Positions 37,061-49,585 are shown, numbered from the stretch's first letter. The stretch: 64,000 bases of DNA from Sternotherus odoratus (GCA_032164245.1 JAVMKO010000002.1:96609340-96673339), one strand, 5' to 3'. The notes: a model not told the origin generated them from the sequence alone. Numbers and translations: made by a program.

Positions 37061-38227
37061 CTAGGTTGCTATTACAAGTCTGTCCTCATCATCACTGCTG
37101 CCATCACTAAACTGAACGGTATTCTGCCTTCGTGGCAATCCTGCTGGCCTATGTACCTGTCTCTTTGGAGACACAGTTTGATGGACTGGGGACTTGGTTA
37201 AAACTTCAGAATTCACCTTCAAGAGGGGTTCTGAAGTGGAAGCCCTTTTGACCTGAATGGAAATGACATCACACTTTGGTTTGACATGATTTACTGGGTC
37301 AGCCTTTTCAGTATCTGTTTTTCCAGGACCATCAAGTCTTTCGTACTCCTTTGAAGGCTCTGCAACTTTTTTTACGTTGTACCACTGGACCGTAGGTGCC
37401 GCTTGAGGAGATACAGTACTTGGGATCGGATTGATGTCAGCTGCAGGAAAACTCACAGGAGTCTGCTCTTGGTGAATTTCACAGGCTTTATTACTGGAAG
37501 CTGGTGTTTCTGGAACTCCTGGCCCATCCGTAGTTATAGGGCTGACTGAAGGGATCAACGTAGGCAGTGCTATATTCAATATCTGCAGGCCTGGAATGTG
37601 TGTCTGAGGGCTGGGGTTGCTCTGAGGAGAAGGGTTTGCAGTCAAAACTTGTAGTCCCACAGCATTTAGCGTGAGTCCTGAAGGATGTATTTGAGGAGCT
37701 ATATTTGTATTTGCCAGGCCTAATATGTTCACTGTCTCCATGCCTAATGGTGGAAGAGGTTGTAAGCTTGGTGCACTCAGACTCTGGATGCCTGGCCCGT
37801 TAATCTGACCTATTGGAATACATGGCACAACGCTGTTCACTTCCGCAACTCCTAGTGGACTCGCAGTGGCAGAGACGGCACAGGCCGGGTCACCGAGCAC
37901 ACGTGTAGTTCTGTGAATCACGCTAACAGCAGGAATGGTGAGTTGCACTGGCCCAGCTTGAATGGGTACAAATGTGGAGTACGTGGCTAGGCCAGCAGGG
38001 ACCACATGAATTCCCCCCACTGGAATCATACCATAAGGTGTCTTGGCTTGCTGCTGTGAGTGCAAAGGAAGGTGGCTAAATAAGTGAGTCAGAGGAGCTG
38101 TCAGTTCTGTGGCATGCAGCTTCTCTTCTTGGACGTTAGGATAGGGTGAGGCTGCTGAAGGAACCACCATTGTTGTCTGGGTGCTTTGGTCCACGGGTGG
38201 TGAGGGAAGCCCTGTAGATGGTGTGCT
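37061..38227 (-). CDS. HIVEP1: HIVEP1 last coding exon, C-terminus and stop
   Basis: This exon encodes 388 residues and a TAG stop at 37061-37063. It starts at AGC after the acceptor TTTTGTAG (38228-38235), giving STPSTGLPSPPVDQSTQTT. Part of the frame could be read from an internal GTG at 38194, but the splice site and the phase-0 join to the previous exon show the exon begins 11 codons earlier. The sequence is Pro/Ser/Thr/Gln-rich without folded domains that I recognise, which is normal for this part of the protein. It includes an SPKR-type motif (VSPKRQVHRP) and ends with an acidic patch and the terminus SSDDEDRLVIAT. That terminus is the main reason for calling HIVEP1 rather than a paralogue. 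The 3' untranslated region follows without another splice site that I can support. Confidence 0.94.
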   Translation of the reverse strand, partial: STPSTGLPSPPVDQSTQTTMVVPSAASPYPNVQEEKLHATELTAPLTHLFSHLPLHSQQQAKTPYGMIPVGGIHVVPAGLATYSTFVPIQAGPVQLTIPAVSVIHRTTRVLGDPACAVSATASPLGVAEVNSVVPCIPIGQINGPGIQSLSAPSLQPLPPLGMETVNILGLANTNIAPQIHPSGLTLNAVGLQVLTANPSPQSNPSPQTHIPGLQILNIALPTLIPSVSPITTDGPGVPETPASSNKACEIHQEQTPVSFPAADINPIPSTVSPQAAPTVQWYNVKKVAEPSKEYERLDGPGKTDTEKADPVNHVKPKCDVISIQVKRASTSEPLLKVNSEVLTKSPVHQTVSPKRQVHRPAGLPRRQNTVQFSDGSSDDEDRLVIAT

Positions 38228-38247
38228 CTACAAAAGAACAGCAAAAC

Positions 38248-38460
38248 CATTTCAATATTAAGAGTGGCAGTGCAGCTAAACTAAATCAAAATACTCTAAA
38301 GGAGGTAATTTGAATGACAGCCTACTTTCCCTCTAGGAAGCTGCAACAAATCAGTTCACAATGCAGCTCATGACGAACTATTATCGACTATGTCTCCCCT
38401 ACTCACCCTTTAATAAAACTTTCCTAAGTCTAGTACATCTGCTATCTCTCTAGTATTAAT
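38248..38460. repeat. 213-bp direct duplication, copy 1 (HIVEP1 last intron)
   Basis: From CATTTCAATATTAAGAGT to ATTAAT it matches 39893-40105 with about ten differences and no gaps that I can see. It starts about 20 bp inside the intron from the acceptor of the last coding exon. Confidence 0.93.
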
Positions 38461-39233
38461 ACTTAACGAGCATTTTGGCATTTCTCTTATAGTAAATTCA
38501 TTGTGAAAATCAGCTCTCAGCTGGGGATTAACTACTGTGGTATCTCCTCACTGGACATCCAGATCTACAAGAGTCCTGCACTCCTGGGGGTATTTATCTA
38601 GCCACACATCAGCAGCATTACAGACTCTGCACTGAAAGGCTAATGCCAAATGCATTTGTTGAGAGAGAATTTTAATCTGGAAGATAAGAATGAAAAGAGA
38701 AAGACACTGAACTGGAACTTGGGAGACCAGGATTCTGTTTGCAGTTCTGCCATTGACCTGCTGTCTTGTCTATTTAGACCGTAAACAATTTGATATAGGG
38801 ATGCGCTCATCCTGTGTGTTTGTACAGTGCCTACCACAATGGGGCTCCCATTCCAACTGAGGCTTCAGGGCAACTCCAATACTACTGCTAGGGCTTACTA
38901 GCCTGTGACCCTACCTTATACATCGGGTTATTGCAGAGACCAAGGAGGCAGGTGCCTTAGGCCATCAACATTTGGTTGAGTTATAAGATGCTGAAAATTG
39001 CCATCTTCCATCTGTGGTTTTCCTCAGTTTGCTAGAGGCTAGTTGGTTCAATCCCTACTCCTACTCTGCATGCGCAGAATTCATATCCCCTGCAGATTTC
39101 CCCATCCTACCCCCAGAATACAGGTTGTCAAAGAGGTGCTGCAATTACACATTTATCCCACCAGGAGCTGCTGTTGTGCCAGAAGAGGGTGCAACCAGCT
39201 CAGGGCCGGAGAAGCCAAAGCTTCGGAGATGAA
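38461..39233. other. HIVEP1 intron with old repeat fragment
   Basis: At about 38690-38880 an old MIR-like segment shows GGGAGACCAGGATTCTG and ACAGTGCCTACCACAATGGG. Nothing else recognised. Confidence 0.45.
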
Positions 39234-39496
39234 GGGCTGGTCTTCACAAGGGGGGAGATCGTCTGTAGATACGCAAATTCAGCTACGTTAACAACGTAGC
39301 TGAATTCAACGTATCTACAGCCGACTTACCTGCCGTCCTCATGGCGGCGGCGGCGCGCTCCCCCGTTGACTTCAGCTTGGTGAGCTGGAGTTCTGGAGTC
39401 GACGGGGGTGTTGCTGGCGATCGATTTGTCTCGTCAAGACGCGATAAATCGATTGCCAAAAGATCGATCCCTGCCGGCTTTAGAGAAGACAAGCCC
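39234..39496. mobile_element. MITE, sister of 17068-17354
   Basis: The ends are GGGCTGGTCTTCACA and GAAGACAAGCCC, with GAA directly at both flanks (39231-39233 and 39497-39499), a possible 3-bp duplication. It has the same TACGTTAACAACGTAGCTGA and GATAAATCGAT blocks as the sister copy, but a shorter hairpin loop. It sits between the two copies of the 213-bp duplication. Confidence 0.8.
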
Positions 39497-39892
39497 GAAG
39501 GCAACAGTGGCTGCATTCCTCACAGGACCTTGCCTGCAGAGCCAGGTGAGGAGGCAGGAATATGGAGGTACAGACAGAAAAGGACACACGGGGCTGCTGC
39601 AGGGGATGGGGTGGTGTCACAGACTGGGGTTCAGAAGGGACAGAGTGGGACAGGGCACAGGAGGCTAGGGTGTGACAGCATTGAACCAGGGGCTGAATGG
39701 GAGTTGGGGTGCAGGAACCCGTAGGTGGAATAGAAAGTGGTGGCTGAGAAGAGGTTCAGGGACACATGAGGGTGGGGCAGAGGTGTCTGACTGAACGGGA
39801 GAGGCTAGGGATCAGCCAAGGTCTGAATGGGGGAGGTTTCCCATCTCCCTAACAGTCTCGCCTCCCTCATCCCTCCCCAACCCCCAATAAAA

Positions 39893-40105
39893 CATTTCAA
39901 TATTAAGAGTGCCAGCGCAGCTAAACTAAATCAAAATACTCTAAAGGAAGTAGTTTGAATGACAGCCTACTTTCCCTCTAGGAAGCTGCAACAAATCAGT
40001 TCACAATGCAGCTCATGATGAACTATTATCGACTATGTCTCCCCTACTCACCCTTTAATAAAAGTTTCCTAAGTCTGGTACATCTGCTCTCTCTCTAATG
40101 TTAAT
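39893..40105. repeat. 213-bp direct duplication, copy 2
   Basis: Second copy of 38248-38460, 1645 bp away in the same orientation, about 95% identical by eye. No splice acceptor or coding sequence is carried over. Confidence 0.93.
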
Positions 40106-40779
40106 AGGCACTACTGTTCCATACTTCTCCCACCCACACCCAACCAGCCTCCAAGTTTACTCCCAGGCTCCTTCCCAGCAATTACTTCCCTCTCCCTCAG
40201 CTCCTCCGTTACTCGGACTTCCCCAAGCCTTTGTCCTGCTTCTGAGAGGGCGGGGAAATAAGTTTCTGTTTTATAGTTGAAATGAATTATTACTCAAAGT
40301 TTGGTATTAACACACCAAGGAATCTATTGTCAAAAAAACATTTCCTGAATCTTTTTTGTCTGTATTGTTACAGACATACTTGCTGGCAGGAATTTTTAAA
40401 TAAATTACCAAAATAATTGAAACTAGCGTAATTACATTGTGTTATTTTGACAAAATATGCAGAATTTTAAAATTGTGCACATAATTTTTAATGTTTGGTG
40501 CAGAATTCCCCCAGGAGTAAGTCCCTCAGGATTCCATCAGCATGGCACATGATTCACCCGAGCATCTTGCTCCGTATGCCATATGCAGGTGAAACTCCTG
40601 ACAGACACAATGGAGCCGCCTCCTGTTGATGCTGTCCTTTTCCCAACAACTAATCCTTTTGTCTAGGTGAAGGTGCACTGGGCTGGAAACTTTGAATAGG
40701 AGTCTTAATTTTTTTATAGCTTGAGATTAGTAATTCTGTGCTCTTCCCAGCTCTTGGTATTGAATTTAGGGATGAACCC
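40106..40779. other. HIVEP1 intron, nothing recognised
   Basis: AT-rich intron without a clear element. Confidence 0.5.
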
Positions 40780-40868
40780 TTGGGATGACGTAGTTGGGGA
40801 TTGGTCCTGCTTTGATTAGGGGGTTGGACTAGATGACCACCTGAGGTCCTTCAACCCTGATATTCTAT
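40780..40868 (+). mobile_element. CR1 LINE 3' tail
   Basis: It contains GATTAGGGGGTTGGACTAGA, TGACCACCTGAGGTCCTTC and AACCCTGATATTCTATGA, a well preserved CR1 3' end. It lies in the last HIVEP1 intron, opposite in orientation to the gene. Confidence 0.88.
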
Positions 40869-41266
40869 GAACTGCTATGTACGTTTTTTGGATCCTGGAA
40901 CATAGCATTCTATTCTAGCACTAAGTCTATTTGGTATATACTGTATCACTATTTAGTCTGAACAGTTTTGCAAAGATCTAAAGTACCATGTTATAACTCT
41001 TTCTTTTAATCCTGGAGAGACAATCAGATCTACATACTTTTGGGGGCGGGGGAAACCATGTTTCTATATTATTACTATGCTCCTGCATTGGCTTTTTTTG
41101 TTGTTGTTGTTGTTTAAAAAAATCTGTATCAGTCTGCAACAATTGTATTGACTTTTAGAAAAATCACCAAAATAAGGATAGATAATATGTTTGGCTCCCA
41201 ATCACAGCTCTTGAGAAAGATTTAAAATACAAGTCTCCCTTCTCCCCCTAAATTGAATACTCTAAC
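40869..41266. other. HIVEP1 intron with (TTG)n
   Basis: A (TTG)n tract at about 41099-41115. The rest is unannotated. Confidence 0.5.
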
Positions 41267-41778
41267 CTTTGTAACAACGGTAGCTGGTGTTGCAGAACTT
41301 CCCAAAGCTTCTGCTGTATCTGGATAATCTACAGACATCTGATGACATGGAGATCTAGGAGGAGGACCAGAGGAGATGGTAGGCGCTATACTTGTATCTT
41401 TGTTTTGTATTTTCTCTTCTTTTGCTTCTTGATGTGCAATTGCTATTGGTGACCTGGAATTCCTGCAGTCTGATTGTACTGTACTGAGTACAGTCATCTT
41501 TGTAAGTAGTGCTTTAGGTAGACCATCCATAGAGTCTGTGTGGACCCCAGCAAAGCAGTCTGTAATTCTGATGTCTTCATCAACACTTATGGTCTCGTGT
41601 AGGAAGTTTCTAGATGGATGATGCTGAGGGCTGGCTGTAACTGAGGGGGTTGTAGATAAGACTGATTCAGCTTGGCTGTCTTCGTCATCCTCTTCATTGT
41701 CATTGTCATCGTCCTCCGGACCATCAGAATCCTCCACATCAAATCCTGATCGATCAGAGCCAAACCTTTGTTTCTCAC
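41267..41778 (-). CDS. HIVEP1: HIVEP1 internal exon, acidic region after the ZAS-C fingers
   Basis: This is a 512-nt exon (two bases completing a Gly codon, then 170 codons, phase 0 out). It begins EKQRFGSDRSGFDVEDSDG and runs into a strongly acidic tract of Asp, Glu and Asn (EDDDNDNEEDDEDSQAESV). It continues with Ser/Thr/Pro-rich sequence (SVTASPQHHPSRN) and ends PATVVTK. In ZAS proteins an acidic stretch follows each finger pair and the module is named for it (Zn finger, Acidic, Ser/Thr-rich). The acceptor is TTTTACAG|GTGAG at 41779/41778 and the donor ACAAAG|GTTAGA at 41267/41266. Open frame past the donor is intron read-through. This exon and the last one are separated by a 3.0-kb intron that carries a MITE and a local duplication. 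Confidence 0.94.
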
Positions 41779-44700
41779 CTGTAAAACAGACCCAATAAAA
41801 AAATTAGAAAAAATAGTTATTCCACTGAAGGCCTAGCAAAGTTTTTCTAACAGAGTTATCAGCTATGGGGGAATAGGACAAGACAACTTGATATAATCTG
41901 AATTGTAATGCTGATACAAAACAGAATCACAAATGTCTGTCACCCAACACTCAAAGTACAACACAAATGCATCAGCTATTTTCCACTACTAAGTCACAAA
42001 CAACCAAGAGCTCTACACTTCCATTTTCCAAAGTATATCATTAGGCACTCTTATGCCAACCTTGTATCTTTTACTTACGCATTGTTCTCATGCCTTTAAG
42101 ACTGTGATTTTCCACCTTAAATCTTCTCTATGTAAAGTGTTTTTTTAAATAAATGGTTATTTTGCAGGGGGTAGAGGGAATTGGTTTCCTGGTTCATTAA
42201 GTTTCTAGTGATGACAGATTTGTTTGCCAGGCTTACCAGTGGGATATTCTCAAGTTTGTTACTGACTCATAGGTGGGCATCCTTGCAGTTGGTATGAATC
42301 ACTACTACACAATCTTTTGAAAGAGACAAACAAAAAGAATGGAAAGTACTCGTTGGAAACGTGTCTAGTAAAGAGGCAGAAGAGACTAAAATTAGATTTG
42401 ATCAGAATTCTTTATCTTAAGAAAAAAGCAGTAAAAGCATTATTAATATCAACCAAATGTACTAGGAGTTAACTGACAACTAGTGCACAAAACAGCCCTG
42501 ATTCTGCAAACACTTAAGGAGGAAGGTAACTCTATTCACATGAGAAGTCCCACTGACTTTAAGTCTAAAAGCTGAACGCCACTGTCTTTGCCCATCATTC
42601 AGAAAGCAAACTCTTAATCAGTTTTAATTGGTAAACTAAACTACACATACTCAATTTTTTTTGTATCGGACCTTGGGAAGAGGAGAAGACCAAGGACTAT
42701 TCCCCTGCCAAATTCCAAGCTCCTGCTACAGAGCAGGGAGGCACTAGAACTCTTCAAAGAAACAGTTGGAGAAAAAAAGCATTTAACATTAGCATAACTA
42801 TGATTTTTCCTAACCTCGTTTTTTTTCAGTGGAACTGCTTTTGCAGAAATTTTCCAAAATTGTTCAGCTTGAGGCAGAAGGCAAGCATGGAAAATTTCAG
42901 CCCACAAGGCTACGTTTGGCAAAGTTTATAAGCAACTGAAAGCGGGGAATTATAATGGAAAATGTTAGGCAATCTTAACTACAAGTGCACTAACAGCTCT
43001 GCTTATGAGAGACTGAAGGTACTTCTTACTAACTGAACATCATCCTGGGCTGATAAAGACTTCTACCTGCAGCCTTGAATGTATTTCCAATAAGTGTATC
43101 TGCCTCCAAGTTTATTTTGTCCAGAACATGTTTATACCGCAAACTGGGAATATCTAAATTAGCAACTAATTAAGGCATTTATTCCATACTATCAAGTTCT
43201 AGTCTTTATCCAAATTTAAGAAAGATATAGGATAGTATGACAACAAAGGTGGAAATATTTTCAAATATTACATTGTATTATCATTAATATACTTTGTAAA
43301 CCATTACCACCCTGCCTGTTTTTCTAATAGAAATGCAGGTACATCCTTGAGATTAAGAGTGTTATTGTCTTGCAATGAGCATCTCTAATGCCCAGTGAGA
43401 TAATTTAAAACTACTTGGCAGAGAGTTTTACAAATTTACAGGTAAATGTTAAGAAAATTATGAAACAAAATTCGCAAATCTATTTCTAAATTTGATGGAT
43501 TACTATTTTTTAAAGTAAACTCACAGGTTTACTTTAAAGATTAAATTTAAATACTGCTTCAGCTATTAGTCTCTGTTCATTACTGTCTAACAGACTCATA
43601 GTGACATCTGCTGGAAGAAACTTAAGATCCTCAGATGAGCAGCTGTAGATATTTGAAACTGTGTAAAAAAGGAAAAGAGCTTATGGCCTCCTCACCTTCT
43701 TTTCTTTAAACAAGAAGTGTTATTTACATATAATCCTGCCTTGTATAAATCTTGTATTATAAATTACTGCTAACCACAAACATTCTATTCCTAGGTCAGA
43801 GGACGTAGAATTAGAATGCATATTACATACATTTAAGATGAGCAAATAATCGTGGTAATTATTATTTTAAAAAAATCTTCCCTGGGGGGGGGGAAAGGTC
43901 AATTTTAGATTCTTCTAGATTATCAGTAGTAGATTTTTACTGGGGTTTTCATTTATTTTAACCTCTTCTATGCAGGTATTCTAAGAATGCAGAATGAAAC
44001 ATCATTAAACCAATTCAAAGCCCTGAAAATCAGTTTATGAACTACCGTGATAAATAACACATTGCTTATTAATTTGGAAAAATCTGATCTTTAGAAAGGC
44101 TCATGTAAAAATATTGTACTAAAAACTACAATTCAGTGTATATTACATATAAAAATATTTAACAATTACAGTGTGGAAAGCAAGAAATATTTTTAGGATG
44201 AAAACTTTCTGCAGAGAGACGGCTCAAATTATTCTCATCGTTGTAGTGTATTGTTAAATAACTTGTATAATCTACTTAAGTCTGCAAACTCTTACACTTG
44301 TGAATATTTTTATTTAGGCAAGCAACCTCCTCCATATGCACTTGGCAGGATCAAGCCTAGAGTGTTTACAGTTCAGAAGAGATACAAATTCATCTTTTTA
44401 TAAAGACTGAAAAGTAAAAACAAACATGGTCAAAAAGGATATTCCCAGTTGGACTTTGTCACATTAAATGGTTCACTACTGCTGACAGCTGAATTCAGGT
44501 ATTAACATTCCTTACATTGTAACCCTTGGGGAAAAGAACATTCCATGGATCAGAAGATGAAAGGTAAAATGACATGGGGATGGTTTAGAACACAAAAGGT
44601 GAAACCAAAAAGTATTTACTAATACCCAAATGATGACATATCCAAATACAAAGAACACTGTTAAAAGCTCTGATCCCACAGATTCTTACCCAGCAAGGGG

Positions 44701-46244
44701 GAATTTCACTCTCTTTTAAAGAACACTGTAGTCCTGTAAATTCTTAAGTGTAATGACTGCAACATCTCAAGTTGTTTGAAAAATGGATATAATTGTGTGC
44801 ACACAATAGGGATATATCTACAACAGCTTTCCATTCCTTTTTCTATATGCTGATATTAAACTGTGTAGTACTTCCAGGTGAGAGTCAACCTCTTTCTGAT
44901 ATTAGCTTAAAGGACAGAGCTACTCATACTGGTAACAGTGCTGGTATTAATAAGATAATATAAATAGTAGTAGACTTTTAACTGTTAGACTCAAACAAAA
45001 AGCTAGTAGTTCCTTTAAATGCCAAACACTAATTACAGCTGATTAACCCGAGAAAAACCTACTGAGTTTTACTGAAGACAACAGCTTAGTTAAGTAGCCA
45101 TCAACAAAAGTCTAGACATGTATATGGCCAATAAAAATATGAATTATTACATATGCTAGGATAATAAATTATAACATGAGACCTATAGATGCCCTGCTGC
45201 CTCAGGACATTAGTGAACAATTAACTGCCTAAGGGAAAGATGAAATTTCCTCTATGACCAAGTCATTTCACAATTGTCCCTTCCTGGGTATCCTCCTCTA
45301 AAACAGCTGGTATTGGCTGCTGCCTGAGGAAGAATATTGGGTTAGCTGGACCATTGGTTTCTATGATATAAACGTGCCACTTCTAACAATCAGTCAGCCC
45401 TTTGAGTAAAAAATTAATAAATGACAGGTGTAAAAAAGATAAAAAAATAAAAAAGATCTGACACAAATAAAACATTCACCACTGAAAATCAAGGTGGTAG
45501 AAAGTGAAAGGATCAAATAATACTGATTTATTAGATGAAAACAGATGATTTACACATCTCCAAAGATAATAAACATGATTCAATCACTATAAAAGTGCAA
45601 GCAGAACACCATCTTTAGATGTATTGTAGTATCAGATCTTGCATAAGCATTAAGTTCTATTAAACATAATTAATCAATTTTAAATAGTGCTGCAGCATGA
45701 TACATGTGTAAATATGCATGCAGGGTGAGGTAATAATCTTTTTTTCCAACTTAAAAATGGTACAGTTAGTAAATTCTAGCTTATCAAGCACATGCTACTA
45801 AACTATTGAGGGTAAAATTTTCAAAAGTGCCTAAATGACCTTGGAGTCTAAGTTCCATTGACTTTACATGGCCAGGTACTGTAAACGAACAGTGTTAACA
45901 CAGAGGTTAAGGACTTATTTTATAATAGAGATGAAGCTTAATAATGTGGTTCTTCTAAAGAACATGTCTAATTTTGCCACAGAACAACACAGACCTTTAA
46001 TAAAACAGAACAAATGGATTTTCAACAGGACATAGGATCCTAAGTGACTCCGGCACTTTTTAAAATGTTGCCCTTAGTAAACAAAGGTAAATATCAGGTA
46101 CATTTCCCAATTTCCCACCTCTACTGGAGATTCTCCTATTAATTTTAAAATGTTTGTTTCATACATAGCTCTGCTTCTGTTTTTGCTTTGGAACAAGAAC
46201 ACAACAAAGGCCAAAGAAAGTGGCCTTTGGAAAAGAAACAGAAG
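41779..46244. other. HIVEP1 intron, AT-rich
   Basis: A long intron segment with no recognisable element apart from short homopolymers (poly-G near 43886). Short open frames are unsupported. Confidence 0.5.
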
Positions 46245-46364
46245 TAGAGTGACCAGACAGCAAATGTGAAAAATTGGGACGGAGTGTGTGAGGTAATAGG
46301 AGACTAAGAAAGAGACACTAAAATCGGGACTGTCCCTATAAAATCGGGACATCTGGTCACCCTA
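46245..46364. mobile_element. Short MITE, TAGGGTGACCAGA family, full length
   Basis: The left end is TAGAGTGACCAGACAGCAAA and the right end GGGACATCTGGTCACCCTA, 120 bp, with TTTTATAGGG-type sequence inside. It is in the opposite orientation to the copy at 6268. An exact target duplication is not seen. Confidence 0.85.
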
Positions 46365-46734
46365 ACCAACCGTTTACTACTTTTGCATGCCCCAAGGAGA
46401 GAGTTCCTGTACATTCTTCATGAAACTCAGGTAGAGTGGTTACATACATCAAAATAATTCTCTCTCTTTTGTTTGGACAAACAAAGACTAGAGAAGATTG
46501 ATGAGAAATAAAACTTTACACAACTGTAAAAACATAAAACTAATAAAGGGCTTAAACAACCTATGATGAAACAGCAGCAATTAAATATACAAACAGTAAG
46601 CAGAGGAAAAAACTTGCCATATAGTCAACATGCATTTATGTACTGATTCAATCTTAACACTTTACAGTGCATACCCAAAATTCACAATCTTGTCTAGAGA
46701 ACTGTTTTAGATGGTACTATGCGTGTATAACTCT

Positions 46735-46915
46735 GACAGACCCTGATCGTCAGCAGGTGGGATTGAACCTGGGACACCTGGAACTTAGCTCCTGTGATAG
46801 AGGCTCATGCACTAAGCACCAACTACGGTACTCCCTGTAAGCTAAGGCTGTAGAGCAGACTCATTTTCTCTCTCTATTATGTAGTCTCAGTGCCACTAGA
46901 TGGGATAGGACATCA
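46735..46915 (-). mobile_element. tRNA-derived SINE (turtle type), antisense
   Basis: On the minus strand the segment has GGTTCAATCCC, a B-box-like motif, near 46762-46772. Other blocks are TTAGTGCATGAGCCTCTA and GAGTCTGCTCTACAGCCTTA. The order and wording match tRNA-derived SINEs that I know from turtles. It is decayed, and the boundaries are approximate. Confidence 0.65.
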
Positions 46916-48228
46916 CACCCAGAAGGGGGGGGAAAGGGTTTATACTTGCATGTACTGACACACAACTCCAAGAGTAAAGATACAAGGAGTCAGTTTCTTT
47001 AAGGAGAAACATTTTAACTTTTCCCCAAAACTTGTATTGTTTTCTCTGTAGAAAATAGAGCAAAATATACATGTCATTCTACAATATATAGTACATATTA
47101 CTACTAGGGCAAATTTTGATATACATTAGAACTATTATTACAGAGATTACTGAAAAATGTTCAGGTCAATTTACATCTGGGACACAGATGTACATGAAAC
47201 ACAATGACAGATCCTTGGTATGTCTTGTTAAAGACCGGGTATCAAGTTTTCTTCCCCTAAGAGAAGTATGCACTATCTACCTGGCTGCTTTGTTTTCTCT
47301 TGGTATTTGGGCACCTATTCATGATTTTAGCAGTTTTTGGTAAGTGGACACTTCAGATCAGACTAGGATTTTCAGAGGAGCCTAATGGAATTAATGTCTA
47401 AATCTCAATTAATTTCAATTTTTTTTTAAATCCCAGTAAATTTAGCTATAGCATTTTAGTAATTTTCTTTCAAAGACGTGCCCTTATATATACACACTAG
47501 TGAATTACTATGTAGTCTAACAGTTATAATTAAAATAATAATAATTTAAAAATAACTTAATTGTCCAGATTACTAATGACAATTTTAAATCCAAAAACAT
47601 AATTCTACTACTATAAAGAGAGATCTTTAACAAGCAAACATAAATGTATCAATCACTTATATTTTTTCACTCTAGTGAATAGAACATCCCTGATCACCTA
47701 TACTACAAAAAGTCAAATAAGATTATGATAGCTGCAGATTGCAGAATGGTATTTAAAAAAAACAGTTCAGTATTTTTTTTTTTATTTTGTGTGGGAACTG
47801 AACATTTGAAATAAAATTGTTCCTAAGTGAGAAATAGATGTGAATATGTAATGGCGGCATATTTTCTGTGGTACTGTACTTGTTTTGTACATCAATTACT
47901 AAGAGGACTAATTCATTAATTTTGTTGTCAAATAAGAAAGATTATCTTCGTTTTTTCCTTGTCTTCAGAAGGAATAAATCAATTTGTGCTCAGAAAGGGC
48001 AAGTGCTGCTTCCTTTGTACTTAAAACATTACTGAGTCATACCAACTGAAGAACATTGAGTCACATTCTCAACATTATTAAGAATTAAATTCAGGCTGAT
48101 TCACTTAGTCTGCTATGGTCGTCAAGTGGGAGCAAGTGTATTGATCTATTACCCTTTCTTCTTCTTTCAATAATCTCTTCACCACTTTTCCCTTTAAAGC
48201 CTCCTCCACAATCTAATAAACTAGCCCA
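46916..48228. other. HIVEP1 intron, AT-rich
   Basis: No element recognised. Confidence 0.5.
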
Positions 48229-48236
48229 GAGATCGG

Positions 48237-48518
48237 CAACTTTCAGAAGTGGTGTGCCAAGTCTTCATTCATTCACTCTAATTTAAGGTTTCATTGCCAT
48301 TAATACATTAACATTTTTAGAAGGTCTCTTTCTATAAGTCTATAATATAGAACTAAACTATTGTTGTATGTAAAGTAAATTAGTTTTTAAAAAATGTTTA
48401 AGCAGCTTCATTTAAAATTAAATTAAAATGCAGAGCCCCCACAGACCAGTGGCCAGGACCCAGGCAGTGTGAGTGCCACTGAAAATCAGCTCACGTGCGC
48501 CTCTGGCACACATGCCAG
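48237..48518. mobile_element. hAT-type MITE with decayed right end
   Basis: It starts CAGAGATCGGCAACTTTCAG and contains GTGGTGTGCCAAGTCTTCAT and GTGAGTGCCACTGAAAATCA. The right TIR is damaged (ATGCCAG). Flanks AACTAGCC (48229-48236) and AACTAGTC (48519-48526) agree in 7 of 8 bases. Confidence 0.75.
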
Positions 48519-48526
48519 AACTAGTC

Positions 48527-49483
48527 AATGTAACTAGTCAACAAGAATATACCAAAGTCAAAAATATGTATGATCCTACTGCAGAACAGGTGAGTGGGCA
48601 GATGAAATCCACCACTGCACTGATGAATTTCTAGAGCCAAAACTAAGTCCTAAAATAATATCCTGTTTTACCTCTCAGTGTTGGCTAGTGCTAGTGATCA
48701 AGCTTATTCAACTAATCAGAATCAGCAACGTCCATAATTATGCCTTTCTGGAACACCCTCAACCTCCCACCTTCTTCCAGGGGCAGTTTTGAGTGTTTTA
48801 GGAATACAGAATTTGGTTCAAATTTTATGAATTGTTATAAATGCCTTTTACTGATGTTCACATTACTAATGAAAAAGTAAAAAGGGCAAAGGTGGAAAAG
48901 CAGCAGAATTGCTAACTACGTATCACCTATCTAATGATATATACTCAATCACTGATACGAGAGCACAGTCTTCATCTGCATGCAGCACAATGACTGCTTG
49001 TTTGCTTTCTGGGATGAGCTGCACAAAAGAGTTACAGCAACATGCTCATAATTTGAGCATTTTATTGCAGATTTGACATTTGTCCAATTTCTGTGAGACT
49101 TTATTAAAATTTGATGTTTTTAAGTAAAATTATTTTCAGTGAAAAATGTGAAATTTTGTGAAATTGTGTGGAACTGCATGGTCTGCGGGGAAAATGTATG
49201 TTACTGAGATAAACTGAGGTCTTATAAAACTAGTGATATTAAACTGGGTAGAATTTTTTGAACATTTCCCAGCAATGGCTTTTAGCAAATGCCATCCCCT
49301 TTTTTAGCTTGTGTGTCTTTCTAGTACCTTTTACTCTGTAATATTTCTAAGGTGTCTATCACACTGGCATTTCCTTCTAACAGAAGTCAAAGGCTTTGGG
49401 TGAGAAAGGCTAGATATGTGAGATGACAGAAAAATAAATCAATACAAAGGTGGAGTAAAGAAATGAAGATTTAAAATCCTTAC
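48527..49483. other. HIVEP1 intron, nothing recognised
   Basis: AT-rich DNA up to the donor of exon 49484-49585. Confidence 0.5.
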
Positions 49484-49585
49484 CATATTCTTCTCCATCC
49501 TGGTCATCTATTAAGCCTACTGAAACCCCTAAATCCATACATTTCTTGCTGTGTGCCTTGGACTTCATATGTTTTGTCAAGTTTC
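49484..49585 (-). CDS. HIVEP1: HIVEP1 internal exon, end of second ZAS-C finger
   Basis: This is a 102-nt exon that completes a split Gly codon, then encodes [15 protein letters not shown] and further residues (33 codons plus one base). It supplies the two His ligands of the second C2H2 finger ([10 protein letters not shown]5-H). It continues into the start of the acidic tail ([18 protein letters not shown]). The acceptor is CTCTTAAG|GAAAC at 49586/49585 and the donor TATG|GTAAGG at 49484/49483. The residue order [17 protein letters not shown] is the family signature. The intron on its 5' side (49586-52119) is almost half filled by two inserted DNA elements. The intron on its 3' side is long (7.7 kb) and mostly unique AT-rich DNA. 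Confidence 0.94.
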
